A DNA stretch of 64,000 nt from Diaphorobacter aerolatus (GTDB taxonomy: Bacteria > Pseudomonadota > Gammaproteobacteria > Burkholderiales > Burkholderiaceae_C), in the NCBI RefSeq assembly GCF_014489535.1, contig NZ_CP060783.1, positions 806,001 to 870,000 on the forward strand, given 5' to 3'. The notes below the pieces were generated by a model. That model was not told where the DNA came from and did no database searches. It was given only the letters and a program-made list of their open reading frames with translations. Positions 31,749 to 40,712 of this stretch are shown piece by piece (within the stretch, counting starts at the first letter, position 1; each line of letters starts with the position of its first letter). The translations under genes and the position numbers were made by a program.

Positions 31749-33133
31749 TCACTGCGCAGCCTCCCAGGTGGTGCCAGCGGCAGAATCCTTGAGGACGATG
31801 CCCTGCTCCAGCAAGTCCTTGCGGATGCGGTCGGCCTCGGCCCAATTCCTGGCCGCCTTGGCCGCGGCACGCGCGGCGATCTGCGCCTCGATGGCGGCGC
31901 CGTCGAGACCGCTCGCATCAGCACCTGCTTGCAAGAAGCGCTGAGGATCATCCTGCAACAAGCCGAGAAAGCCACCCAGTGTCTTGAGCAGACCCGCCGC
32001 TTCGCGCGATTTGCTGCGATTGACCTCGCCAGCCAGATCGAACAGCACCGCAACCGCTTCGGGCGTGCCAATGTCCTCGTCCATCGCCGCCTTGAACCGA
32101 GCGGCATACGGATCGCTCCAGTCGATGGAGACTGCGGCGGCGGGCACCAGGCTCAGTGCGGTGTACAGGCGCTTGAGCGCGTTGCGCGCGTCGTCCAGAT
32201 GCACGTTGCTGTAGTTCAGCGGGCTGCGGTAGTGCGCGCGCACGACGAAGAAACGCACGGTCTCCGCGTCGTATTCCTTGAGTACGTCGCGAATGGTGAA
32301 AAAATTGCCCAGCGACTTGGACATCTTCTCGTTGTCCACGTTGATGAAGCCGTTGTGCATCCACACTGAGGCCAGCTTCTTGCCCGTCGCGCCTTCGCTC
32401 TGCGCAATCTCGTTTTCGTGATGCGGGAACTGCAGGTCGGCTCCCCTGCGTGAATGTCGAAGGTCTCGCCGAGCAGCGCGCAGCTCATGGCCGAGCATTC
32501 GATGTGCCATCCCGGGCGGCCCGGACCGTATGCGCCGTCCCACTTGGCGTCGTCGGGCTCGGTGGGCTTGGCGCTCTTCCACAGCGCGAAGTCGAGTGGA
32601 TCTTCCTTGCCATCGAGCACCGCCACGCGCTCGCCAGCATGCAGCTCGTCGAGCGATTTGCCGGAGAGCTTGCCGTAGCCGGGGAATTTGCGCACCGCGT
32701 AGTTCACGTCGCCGCTTGGCGAGCGATATGCAAGGCCCTTCTCCTCAAGCCGTCCGATGATGCCCAGCATCTGCGGCACGTATTCGGTGGCGCGTGGCTC
32801 ATGCGTCGGGCGTTCGATGCCAAGTGCATCGGCATCTTCGTGCAGGGCATCGATCATGCGATCGGTCAGGTGCCGGATCGACTCGCCGTTCTCGAGCGCG
32901 CGCTTGATGATCTTGTCATCGATGTCGGTGATGTTGCGCACATAGGTCACCTCAAGGCCACTCGCACGCAGCCAGCGCTGCACCACGTCGAAGGCCACCA
33001 TCGAGCGCGCATGGCCCAGATGGCACAGGTCGTAAACCGTCATGCCGCACACATACATGCGGACCTGACCGGGCACCAAAGGGGAAAACTCCTCCAACGC
33101 ACGCGACAGCGTGTTATAGATTCGCAAGCTCAT
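31749..33133 (-). CDS. cysS: Cysteinyl-tRNA synthetase, frame broken at 32443-32446
   Basis: About 461 residues when joined, normal for CysRS. ATG 33133 opens [44 protein letters not shown], with the zinc cysteine and the HIGH-like HLGH motif. The first frame runs to GETFDIHAG and then fails; one extra base in the C run at 32443-32446 gives [24 protein letters not shown] (zinc site) and continues through KMSKSLGN (the KMSKS motif) to the stop at 31749. The enzyme charges tRNA-Cys and should be essential, so a real break is implausible. Confidence 0.93.
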
Positions 33134-33329
33134 GGGAATAAAAAAAGAAGGTCTGAAAGTAGTCTGGCCTGCACCGGCAGCAGGCTTCAGCAGGGCATGG
33201 CGCTTGGAAAACACCCGCGATCAAAGCAGTGACAACAGCTCACAGGCATGGCACACCCCTCAGCTACAATTCGCCGCAGTATAAGCCCGCTGTGCAACTT
33301 CGCGGGTCTCTTCCGTCTTTCCTCATCGC

Positions 33330-33908
33330 ATGAATTCATCACGTCCCACCGTTCGATCCCTTCTGCGTCTTGCTGTTCTCGCCAGCGCCCTCGGCGTGTC
33401 CTGGGCGCATGCAGAGGACTATTCCAGCATCAACACCCTGCTCAAGCAGAAAAAACCCGACCAGGCATTGGTCGCCGTGGACAAGCGCATCGATGCCGCT
33501 CCACGCGATCCGCAACTGCTGTTCCTGCGCGGCGTGGCGCAGAGTGATCTCGGCCGGACCGACGAGGCTATCGAAACCTTCACGCAACTCACGCAGCTCT
33601 ACCCCGAACTGCCCGAGCCGTACAACAATCTGGCCGTGCTGCACGCCAAGAAAAACGAACTCGAGAAGGCCCGCCGCGCGCTCGAAATGGCGGTGCGCGG
33701 CAATCCGAATTACGCCGTCGCATACGAAAATCTCGGTGATATCTACGCGCGCCTGGCAGCCGAGTCGTATGACAAGGCCCAGCGCCTCGATGGCCGCATG
33801 ACCGCATCCGTCGCGCCCAAGCTCAAGCTGCTGCGCGAGATTTTTGGCGGCGATGCCAGCAGCGCAAACACCAACGCGGCAGTGCCCGCGACCACCGGCC
33901 GAAAATAG
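33330..33908 (+). CDS. Exported TPR-repeat protein
   Basis: 192 residues. A signal peptide (residues 1-28, ending SWAHA) is followed by tetratricopeptide repeats: DQALVAVDKRIDAAPRDPQLLFLRGVAQSDLG, DEAIETFTQLTQLYPELPEPYNNLAVLHAKKN and ARRALEMAVRGNPNYAVAYENLGDIYARLA. TPR units mediate protein contacts in the periplasm; the partner is unknown. It lies divergent from cysS and just upstream of two cyclophilin genes on the same strand, an arrangement common in this family of bacteria, so a role with envelope folding is possible. Confidence 0.85.
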   Translation: MNSSRPTVRSLLRLAVLASALGVSWAHAEDYSSINTLLKQKKPDQALVAVDKRIDAAPRDPQLLFLRGVAQSDLGRTDEAIETFTQLTQLYPELPEPYNNLAVLHAKKNELEKARRALEMAVRGNPNYAVAYENLGDIYARLAAESYDKAQRLDGRMTASVAPKLKLLREIFGGDASSANTNAAVPATTGRK

Positions 33909-34008
33909 CAGCTCATCGCGTCGCGGACTGCGCCCCCGTCGGCCCGTTCGCGCCATCCCTTTCACTTTGCAACATCGTTTTCGTTGAAGAAAAAAAGGAG
34001 TTGAATCC

Positions 34009-34593
34009 ATGTTTTCCCGTCGCAAATCCCTGCTGAACATTGCAACCTTCGCGGCAGCCGCCCTGATCGGCAGCGCGCCGGCCCTCGCGCAGGATGCAGC
34101 GCCCAAGGTCAAATTCGCCACGTCGATGGGTGAGATCGTCGTTCAGCTCGATCCGGCCAAGGCACCCAAGACCGTTGAGAACTTTCTCTCCTACGTGAAG
34201 GACAAGCACTACGACGGCACGGTGTTTCACCGCGTGATGAACGACTTCATGATCCAGGGCGGTGGCTTCACAGCCGACATGCAGCAAAAGGCCACCAAGG
34301 CACCGATCCCGCTCGAAGCCAATAACGGCCTCAAGAACGACAGATACACGGTTGCAATGGCTCGCACCGGCAATCCGAATTCGGCCACCTCGCAGTTCTT
34401 TATCAACGTGAAGAACAATGACAACCTCAATGCACCCAACCCCGATGGCTTTGGCTACACGGTGTTCGGCAAGGTCGTGAGCGGCACCGAAGTTGTCGAC
34501 AAGATCAAGGCCGTTGCCACCGGCAACAAGGGCGGCCACCAGAATGTGCCCACGACACCCGTGGTGATCGAATCGGCCACGCTGGTGAAGTAA
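34009..34593 (+). CDS. Periplasmic cyclophilin-type peptidyl-prolyl isomerase
   Basis: 194 residues. An export signal (MFSRRKSLLNIATFAAAALIGSAPALAQ-like, cleavage after about residue 27) precedes a cyclophilin domain with FATSMGEIVVQLDPAKAPKTVENF, FHRVMNDFMIQGGGF (catalytic Arg in FHR) and NSATSQFFINVKNN. It isomerises Xaa-Pro bonds. GGAG lies 11 bases before the ATG. The next gene encodes a cytosolic close relative, evidently by duplication followed by gain or loss of the signal. Confidence 0.93.
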   Translation: MFSRRKSLLNIATFAAAALIGSAPALAQDAAPKVKFATSMGEIVVQLDPAKAPKTVENFLSYVKDKHYDGTVFHRVMNDFMIQGGGFTADMQQKATKAPIPLEANNGLKNDRYTVAMARTGNPNSATSQFFINVKNNDNLNAPNPDGFGYTVFGKVVSGTEVVDKIKAVATGNKGGHQNVPTTPVVIESATLVK

Positions 34594-34653
34594 GCTCCGG
34601 CTCTTGTTCTTCGTCCATTCCAATCGAGTCCCATTTCGAAAGCAGTCACCACC

Positions 34654-35160
34654 ATGAGCAATCCTCAAGTTGAAATGACCATCGCCGGTCACGGCACCAT
34701 CACCATCGAGCTGGATGCCGAGAAGGCACCGAAGTCCACCGAGAATTTCCTGAACTACGTGAAGAGCGGCTTCTACGACGGCACGATCTTTCACCGCGTG
34801 ATCAAGAACTTCATGGTGCAAGGCGGCGGATTCACGCCTGGCATGCAGCAGAAAACGACCGAAAAGCCGATTGAAAACGAAGCCAACAACGGCCTGAAGA
34901 ACGACAAGTACACACTGGCCATGGCCCGCACCAGCGATCCGCACTCGGCCACGGCGCAGTTCTTCGTGAACGTGGTGGACAACGGCTTCCTGAACCACAC
35001 CGCGCCTACCGCCCAGGGCTGGGGCTACGCGGTGTTTGGCAAGGTGGTCAAGGGAACGGAAGTGATCGATGCGCTCAAGGGCGTTCAGACCGGTCGCAAG
35101 GGTTTTCATGACGACGTGCCCAAGGAAGACCTGGTCATCGAAAAAGCTGTCGTTCTTTAA
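34654..35160 (+). CDS. ppiB: Cytoplasmic cyclophilin-type peptidyl-prolyl isomerase
   Basis: 168 residues with no signal peptide. Cyclophilin motifs [19 protein letters not shown] and [14 protein letters not shown] contain the active-site Arg, Phe and Gln residues. It is closely similar to the exported relative encoded 60 bases upstream. Acts on Xaa-Pro bonds in the cytosol. Confidence 0.94.
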   Translation: MSNPQVEMTIAGHGTITIELDAEKAPKSTENFLNYVKSGFYDGTIFHRVIKNFMVQGGGFTPGMQQKTTEKPIENEANNGLKNDKYTLAMARTSDPHSATAQFFVNVVDNGFLNHTAPTAQGWGYAVFGKVVKGTEVIDALKGVQTGRKGFHDDVPKEDLVIEKAVVL

Positions 35161-35238
35161 ATTTGCTCGGTTCACGAAGCCTGGCGGCTTCGATTGGCGC
35201 TTCTTTTTGAGGTGCCAAGATGGCCTTTTCTATTTTTT

Positions 35239-36030
35239 ATGACCTTGGCCGCTCCCTCGTTTCAGGAAATCATTGCGCCGGGGGAGTGGCGTTCAGTGGA
35301 GTTCGTCTCCGATCTGCATTTGCAGCGCGAAGAGCCCGAAACCGTTGCGGCTTTTGCGCGGTATTTGCAGGCTTCCAGGGCCGATGCGATCTTCATGCTG
35401 GGCGATCTTTTCGAGGTCTGGGTCGGTGATGACAGCCTCGACGAGGCGGGCAGTTTCGAGGCTGAATGCTGCGCGCTGATCGCGGATGCAGCGCAGCGCC
35501 AGCCCCTGTTTTTCATGCACGGCAATCGCGACTTTCTCGTCGGCTCGCATTTCGAGAAATCCACGGGCGTGCAATTGCTCGCCGACCCTGCGGTACTGGT
35601 GTTTGCGGGTGAACGCTGGCTGCTGAGTCATGGCGATGCGCTGTGCCTTGACGACGTCGAGTATCAGAAGTTTCGCGCCATGGCGCGCGATCCACAGTGG
35701 CAGGCGCAGTTGCTGACGCTGCCACTGGCCGCACGTCGCGCGCAAGGCCGCAGCGCCCGCGCCCAAAGCGAGGCGCGCAAGCATTCTCCCGAGGCCTTCT
35801 ATGGCGACGTGGATACCAAGGCCGCGTTGCAATGGCTGGGCGCTGCGCGAAGCCAGACGCTGATCCACGGCCACACGCACCGGCCAGCAGATCATGTGCT
35901 GACGGGCGACGGCACGCAGGCGCGGCGCGTCGTATTGTCCGATTGGGACCTCACCGCCGACAAACCGCGCGCCGAAGTGCTGAGACTTTCGGACAAGGGC
36001 TTGGAACGCGTGCGCCTCGTCCCCATGTAG
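35239..36030 (+). CDS. lpxH: UDP-2,3-diacylglucosamine diphosphatase
   Basis: About 263 residues. LpxH cleaves UDP-2,3-diacylglucosamine to lipid X and UMP in lipid A synthesis at the inner membrane. The dinuclear metallophosphatase motifs are FVSDLHL (DxH), FMLGDLFEVWVGDD (GDxxE), FMHGNRDFL (GNRD), LLSHGDALC and HGHTHRP. I use ATG 35239 (MTLAAPSFQE); a TTG at 35194 in the same frame is possible and no strong ribosome site decides. Follows ppiB. Confidence 0.95.
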   Translation: MTLAAPSFQEIIAPGEWRSVEFVSDLHLQREEPETVAAFARYLQASRADAIFMLGDLFEVWVGDDSLDEAGSFEAECCALIADAAQRQPLFFMHGNRDFLVGSHFEKSTGVQLLADPAVLVFAGERWLLSHGDALCLDDVEYQKFRAMARDPQWQAQLLTLPLAARRAQGRSARAQSEARKHSPEAFYGDVDTKAALQWLGAARSQTLIHGHTHRPADHVLTGDGTQARRVVLSDWDLTADKPRAEVLRLSDKGLERVRLVPM

Positions 36031-36035
36031 GGCGA

Positions 36036-36884
36036 ATGTCGCCCACCGCCCTCACCCGATTCCTGCGCCGCGCCAGCAACGGCCTGCGCTCCAGACTCGC
36101 ACCCGTTCCGCAAATTCCGGCGGAACTGTGGTTGCAGACCACTGCGCAATATCCGTTTCTCGCCGCATTGTCCATGGCCGAGCAATCCAAGTTGCGCGCG
36201 ATCAGCGCGCTGTTTCTTCAGCAAAAGGAATTCACCGGCGCGCACGGCATGGAGGTCACCGACGCCATGGCCGTCGCCATCGCCGCCCAGGCCTGTCTGC
36301 CGCTTTTGCACTGGGGCGATGCGGCCCGGGCACTGTCCTGGTACGACGATTTCGTGGGCATCGTCGTTCATCCCGCCGAAGCCGTGGCAACGCGGCGAAG
36401 CACCGACGCGGCAGGCGTCACCCACCAGTACAGCCAGGTGTTGCTCGGCGAGGCCATGGAACGTGGCCCGGTAATGCTCGCCTGGCCCGCAGTCGCGAGC
36501 GCCGGACAGGACCCGGAAGACGCCACGAGCGTGGTGATCCACGAGTTCATCCACAAGATCGACATGAAGGACGGCGCGGTCAATGGTCGCCCGCCGCTGC
36601 GCCTCGGATTCGCAGGCACGGTCACCGCCGCCGAAGGCCGCAAGCTCTGGGGCGATACGTGGACACGCGCCTATGAAGACTTTCGCGAGAAGGTCGTCAT
36701 CGCCCAGCGCTTTGGCGGCGAGCGGCCCTGGCTCAACGGCTACGGAGCCACCGCCCCCGAAGAGTTCTTCGCCGTGGTCTGTGAAGCCTATTTCGTCGAA
36801 CCCGTGCGCTTCGCCCAGGAATTTCCCACGCTGGCGCCGCTGCTGGACGCATTCTTCAAGCCCGTGGGCGATCCGCTCCATTAG
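36036..36884 (+). CDS. mtfA: MtfA-type zinc peptidase
   Basis: 282 residues from ATG 36036, five bases past the lpxH stop, so probably co-transcribed. The gluzincin motif HEFIH (VVIHEFIHKIDMKDG) with the downstream glutamate in APEEFFAVVCEAYFVEP identifies the MtfA/M90 peptidase family. In E. coli MtfA binds the repressor Mlc and affects glucose uptake; whether Mlc exists here is not known. Cytoplasmic, no signal peptide. Confidence 0.9.
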   Translation: MSPTALTRFLRRASNGLRSRLAPVPQIPAELWLQTTAQYPFLAALSMAEQSKLRAISALFLQQKEFTGAHGMEVTDAMAVAIAAQACLPLLHWGDAARALSWYDDFVGIVVHPAEAVATRRSTDAAGVTHQYSQVLLGEAMERGPVMLAWPAVASAGQDPEDATSVVIHEFIHKIDMKDGAVNGRPPLRLGFAGTVTAAEGRKLWGDTWTRAYEDFREKVVIAQRFGGERPWLNGYGATAPEEFFAVVCEAYFVEPVRFAQEFPTLAPLLDAFFKPVGDPLH

Positions 36885-36929
36885 GGCTGTCCACCCAACG
36901 CGATCCCCGTGCGTTGGGTGGACGGCCCT
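36885..36929. terminator. Long hairpin between convergent mtfA and ggt
   Basis: Arms of 18 bases, GGGCTGTCCACCCAACGC and GCGTTGGGTGGACGGCCC, pair at 17 of 18 positions around a 9-base loop, starting on the base after the mtfA stop. It has no T tract on either side, yet its place between converging genes suggests it protects or ends both transcripts. Confidence 0.6.
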
Positions 36930-36944
36930 GAGTTCAAACCGACA

Positions 36945-38570
36945 TCAATCGAGCATCACGCCGTATGCCACGCCATCGCGTCCCGGGTCGGCCCCGCCCT
37001 TCAAGCCGCTGTCGGTGATCTGCACGCCATGCACCCAGCCGATGGTGTAGTTGTAGGGATTACGACCAACCTCGTAGCCTTGGGACTGCAATTCTCGCGT
37101 GATGAAATGTGGCACGCGGTTGCATACGTCGATCGAGTTGCTGGTTGACGAAAAACGCGGTGCGGAGACTGCCTCCTGCATGCCCATGCCTTGATCGATC
37201 ATGTTGAGCAGCACATGCAGCACGCCCATGGCGATCTGCGTGCCGCCGGGTGCGCCGAGCACGATTTCCGGCTTGCCGTGGCGGTCGAAAACAATGGTCG
37301 GACATGCGGATGAAAAGCGGCTCTTGCCCGGCTGGATGCTGCCCGCGCGCCCCGGGCGCGGATCGAAAACACCCATGCAGCCGTTGTAATAAAAACCCAT
37401 GCCCGGCGTGATGATGCCCGAGGGCATCGCCAATGAATGCGTGAGCGACACGCAGTTGCCATCGCCGTCGACCACGCTCAGGTGCGTCGTGTCCCTGGGC
37501 ACCGGCGCACCCGGGTTCACGCGCACGACCTCGAAACGCCTGCCTGCGCGAATCTCGGCGGCGATCCCGGCTGCTCGCTCCTTGGACAGCAGCGTGTCCA
37601 GCGGCACATCGACAAACTCCGGATCGCCGATGTAGCGATCCTTGTCCGACGTGGCCTTCTTCATTGCCTCGCTCACGAGCTTGAGGTACTCGACGCTGCC
37701 GTGCTCCATGGCTCCGAGATCGAACTGCTCGAGAATGTTCAGCATCTCCAGCAGCATCGCTCCGCCGCCCGGCGGCTGGTTCGTCGTGATCGTGCGATCG
37801 CGATACTGCCCGGAAAGCGGCTGCACGCGCTTGACGGAATACTGCCGAAGATCTTCCATCGACAACAGACCACCAAGCGACTGCAGATGATCGATCATCC
37901 CGCGCGCCAGCTCACCTTCGTAGAACGGCGCAATGCCTTCGCTCGCGACCTGCGACAGCACGTTCGCCATATCCTGATTGACGAGCCTGGTGCCGATGCG
38001 CTTGGGCGAACCATCCTCGTCGCAATACAGCCTGCGCGCTTCTTCGCAATACTGCAGCCGCGCCAGATTGCTCGTGCGTCCGGCGAGCGGTTTGTCGATC
38101 CAGAACGAATACATCCCGGGCCGCACGATGCAGCCTTCGCTCGCCCAGCGGATCGCGGGCTCGAGCACCACGCCCCACGGCAGTCTGCCGTGTGCGCCGT
38201 GCATCTCGAACAGGCCCTTGAGCGTTGCAGGCACCGCAATCGACTGCGGGCCGATGTCATTCACCGCACCCTTGAGAATGAAGCCAAAGCCGTCCTTGGT
38301 CTCGCCTTCGAGTAGCGCCTCCCACATGTCTTCACGCGCGGCCAGCGGCGCGGGCGAATGGAAATCAAAATACTCGTGCGTGGACTTGCCTGGCATATAC
38401 ACCGCCGCCGTTCCAAAGCCCGCAATGCCGCACATCAGCGGATCGACCACGGTCTGCGCCACTGCGCACGCTACGGCAGCGTCCACGGCATTGCCGCCCG
38501 CCTTCAGGATTTCAATTCCGGACTCCGCCGCTTCGGGCTGAGCGCAGGACACCATTGCTTGTTTTTTCAT
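36945..38570 (-). CDS. ggt: Gamma-glutamyltransferase family protein (no signal peptide)
   Basis: 541 residues. An Ntn hydrolase that self-cleaves before T361 in DTTHLSVVDGDGN, giving large and small subunits; GAPGGTQIAMGVLHVLLNM and the N-terminal GGNAVDAAVACAVAQTVVDP are family blocks. Classical Ggt is exported to the periplasm, but here the start MKKQAMVSCAQPEAA has no signal peptide, so it may act in the cytosol. It follows a Bug-type binding protein on the same strand, and a LysR gene diverges from the pair. Substrate is therefore perhaps an imported gamma-glutamyl or acylated compound. Confidence 0.88.
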   Translation of the reverse strand: MKKQAMVSCAQPEAAESGIEILKAGGNAVDAAVACAVAQTVVDPLMCGIAGFGTAAVYMPGKSTHEYFDFHSPAPLAAREDMWEALLEGETKDGFGFILKGAVNDIGPQSIAVPATLKGLFEMHGAHGRLPWGVVLEPAIRWASEGCIVRPGMYSFWIDKPLAGRTSNLARLQYCEEARRLYCDEDGSPKRIGTRLVNQDMANVLSQVASEGIAPFYEGELARGMIDHLQSLGGLLSMEDLRQYSVKRVQPLSGQYRDRTITTNQPPGGGAMLLEMLNILEQFDLGAMEHGSVEYLKLVSEAMKKATSDKDRYIGDPEFVDVPLDTLLSKERAAGIAAEIRAGRRFEVVRVNPGAPVPRDTTHLSVVDGDGNCVSLTHSLAMPSGIITPGMGFYYNGCMGVFDPRPGRAGSIQPGKSRFSSACPTIVFDRHGKPEIVLGAPGGTQIAMGVLHVLLNMIDQGMGMQEAVSAPRFSSTSNSIDVCNRVPHFITRELQSQGYEVGRNPYNYTIGWVHGVQITDSGLKGGADPGRDGVAYGVMLD

Positions 38571-38670
38571 ACGGCCTCTCCGTTCAAGTGTTGCTACCTG
38601 CGTAACCGGTCCGTGCCAGCTCAGCGATTCCCGAAGAGCGCGCGAACGCCGAAGCCAGGCAACCGGCAGA

Positions 38671-39660
38671 TCACTTGTTGCTCAGATTCAGCGAATCCAA
38701 AGTGGGCCCCCATGCTGCCGTATCGCGCTTGGTCACCTCCATCACCTGACTTGCGGGCCCGGCCATCGGAATCACGACCATGGCCTTGAGCTTTTCCTGT
38801 ACTTCGGGGCTGTTGTGAAACGCCCGGGTTGCCTCATTCAGCTTGTTGACGATGGTCGCTGGCGTGCCCGTCTTCGCGACAATGCCGCTCCAGCCCATGT
38901 AATCAAAGTCTTTCACGCCCAGCTCATTCGCAACTGGCACGTCTGGCAATTCCGCCAAGCGCCTGGGTGCCAGCACGACGAGAGGAATCACCTTCTTCGC
39001 CTTGATGTGCGCAAGCGCCGTGCCAACCACCGGAGCCATCACCTGTGTCTGCCCGCCGATGGTCGCCATCACGCCATCAGGTTCACCCTTGAACGGCACG
39101 TGGACCATGGAAATGCCAAGTTTCTTCTGCAGCAGTTCGACGGCCAGTTGGGTGGAGTTTCCAAGGCCCGCCGATGCGAAATTCAGCTTGTCGGGATGAG
39201 TCTTCGCATAGTTGACGAGATCGCCTAACGACTTGAAACCCGTATCGGGATTGGCCACCAGCACGAACGGCACGGTGGTCAGCATGCCGACGCCGGTGAA
39301 GTCCTTCTCGGGGTCATAGGGCAGCGGTTTGTAGGTGAAGCGGTTGAGTACCATCTGCGACACGCCGCCGAACATCAACGTGTAGCCGTCGGCGGGCTGG
39401 CTTAGCGCCTGCTGCGCGGCGATGATTCCGCCCGCGCCGGGCTTGTTTTCCACAACGATGCTGCCGTTGATCGCCTTGCCCGCGTGCTCGGCCCAGAGAC
39501 GCGCAATGGTGTCGGAGCTACCGCCCGCCTGTTGCGAGACGATCAGCCGGATCGGACGAGCGGGGTATGCGGAATCCTGAGCGAACGCCGGAGCCTGCGC
39601 GATCACACCGAGAGTCAAAGCGGACGCCATGACCCTGGCGATGTAGAAATATTTTTTCAT
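38671..39660 (-). CDS. Bug-family tripartite tricarboxylate transporter substrate-binding protein
   Basis: 329 residues from ATG 39660. A signal peptide (MKKYFYIARVMASALTLGVIAQAPAFAQ-like, cleaved near residue 28) precedes the Bug fold: YPARPIRLIVSQQAGGSSDTIARL, IVVENKPGAGGIIAAQQAL, ADGYTLMFGG and LNFASAGLGNSTQLAVELL. Bug proteins bind carboxylates in the periplasm, and most in Bordetella and Comamonadaceae are orphans without their membrane partners. No membrane partner lies near here. Probably co-transcribed with ggt, 100 bases downstream. Confidence 0.92.
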   Translation of the reverse strand: MKKYFYIARVMASALTLGVIAQAPAFAQDSAYPARPIRLIVSQQAGGSSDTIARLWAEHAGKAINGSIVVENKPGAGGIIAAQQALSQPADGYTLMFGGVSQMVLNRFTYKPLPYDPEKDFTGVGMLTTVPFVLVANPDTGFKSLGDLVNYAKTHPDKLNFASAGLGNSTQLAVELLQKKLGISMVHVPFKGEPDGVMATIGGQTQVMAPVVGTALAHIKAKKVIPLVVLAPRRLAELPDVPVANELGVKDFDYMGWSGIVAKTGTPATIVNKLNEATRAFHNSPEVQEKLKAMVVIPMAGPASQVMEVTKRDTAAWGPTLDSLNLSNK

Positions 39661-39776
39661 ACTGGTGATCCAAAGGAATGGTCTCGTACAGCCATCGGCT
39701 GTTGAAGCGTTGATTATTCGCACGCGCACCAAGTTGCACCAGTGAATTGATGAGATGGATGTATTAGTATTTACTC

Positions 39777-40700
39777 ATGATTAAGATTGATGACATGGCG
39801 TGGGCGCGCAGGCTCAAGGTCAAGCACCTCGAATCCTTTCTCGTGCTCGACGAGGCTGGAACGCTGACCGGGGCCGCCGCGCGCATGCACATGACGCAAT
39901 CCGCTATGTCGCACTGGCTCGCCGATCTGGAGGAACTGGTGGGCATGCAGCTTGTCACGCGCGGCCGGCGTGTGCAGCTCACTCCCGCGGGCGTGCTGGT
40001 CAAACGCCTCGCGATCAGCGTTCTTGGCGATATCTCGCGCACGCACAAGGAACTGGGTGCCGTCGCGAAGGGCCTCACGGCACGCCTGCAGATCGGCAGC
40101 GTGTGGGCAGGCGTGGCGCGTGTGCTGCCGCAGGCACTCGCGGAGTTTCAGATGCGTTATCCGCATATTTCGGTCTACATGTCCGAAAGCCCATTCACGA
40201 ACCTGCTTCAGGGACTCGCAAACAAGGAACTCGACGTGGTCGTCGGATCGCTCGATGCCAGGGCGTACGGCGACCAATTGGAGCATCGCGAATTGTTTGA
40301 AGACAACGTCTGCCTGGTGGTCGGCAAGGCCAGCCGTCACTGGGACAACGACGGCACGCCCGTGCGCCTCGTGGATTTGCAGCATGACAACTGGATCATG
40401 CCGCCCAAGGGCACGCTGACGCGCACACAGCTCGACGCCGCGTTGCTCGACCAGGGCATCTCATGGTTGCAACCCAAGGTGGAAACTGCTGCCATCACGA
40501 CCTTGCAGGCGCTGATGCACACGGGCGACTACGTCGGCGTGTGCTCCGAAGCGATGGCACGGTATCAATCGGCGCTTGGCAGCATGAAGATACTGCCGCT
40601 AGACATACAGATCCGCTTCGGCCCGGTGGGCGTGGTCTGGAATCGGGACAACCATTCCGAAGCCGTGCGGCTGTTCGTCGAACAACTCACGCGGTCGTAG
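39777..40700 (+). CDS. LysR-family regulator divergent from the Bug-ggt pair
   Basis: 307 residues. The HTH is LKVKHLESFLVLDEAGTLTGAAARMHMTQSAMSHWLADLEEL-like (about residues 11-50), with an effector-binding domain behind. Its start is 116 bases from that of the Bug gene on the other strand, the classical LysR divergon. It probably activates the Bug-ggt operon when the transported compound is present. It ends 12 bases before the convergent aceE stop. Confidence 0.9.
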   Translation: MIKIDDMAWARRLKVKHLESFLVLDEAGTLTGAAARMHMTQSAMSHWLADLEELVGMQLVTRGRRVQLTPAGVLVKRLAISVLGDISRTHKELGAVAKGLTARLQIGSVWAGVARVLPQALAEFQMRYPHISVYMSESPFTNLLQGLANKELDVVVGSLDARAYGDQLEHRELFEDNVCLVVGKASRHWDNDGTPVRLVDLQHDNWIMPPKGTLTRTQLDAALLDQGISWLQPKVETAAITTLQALMHTGDYVGVCSEAMARYQSALGSMKILPLDIQIRFGPVGVVWNRDNHSEAVRLFVEQLTRS

Positions 40701-40712
40701 GCCCTCCCTGGC

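Noticed and set aside
33913..35175. 420-codon minus-strand frame opposite the two cyclophilins
   Set aside because: Both cyclophilin genes are well supported on the plus strand; the frame is a shadow.
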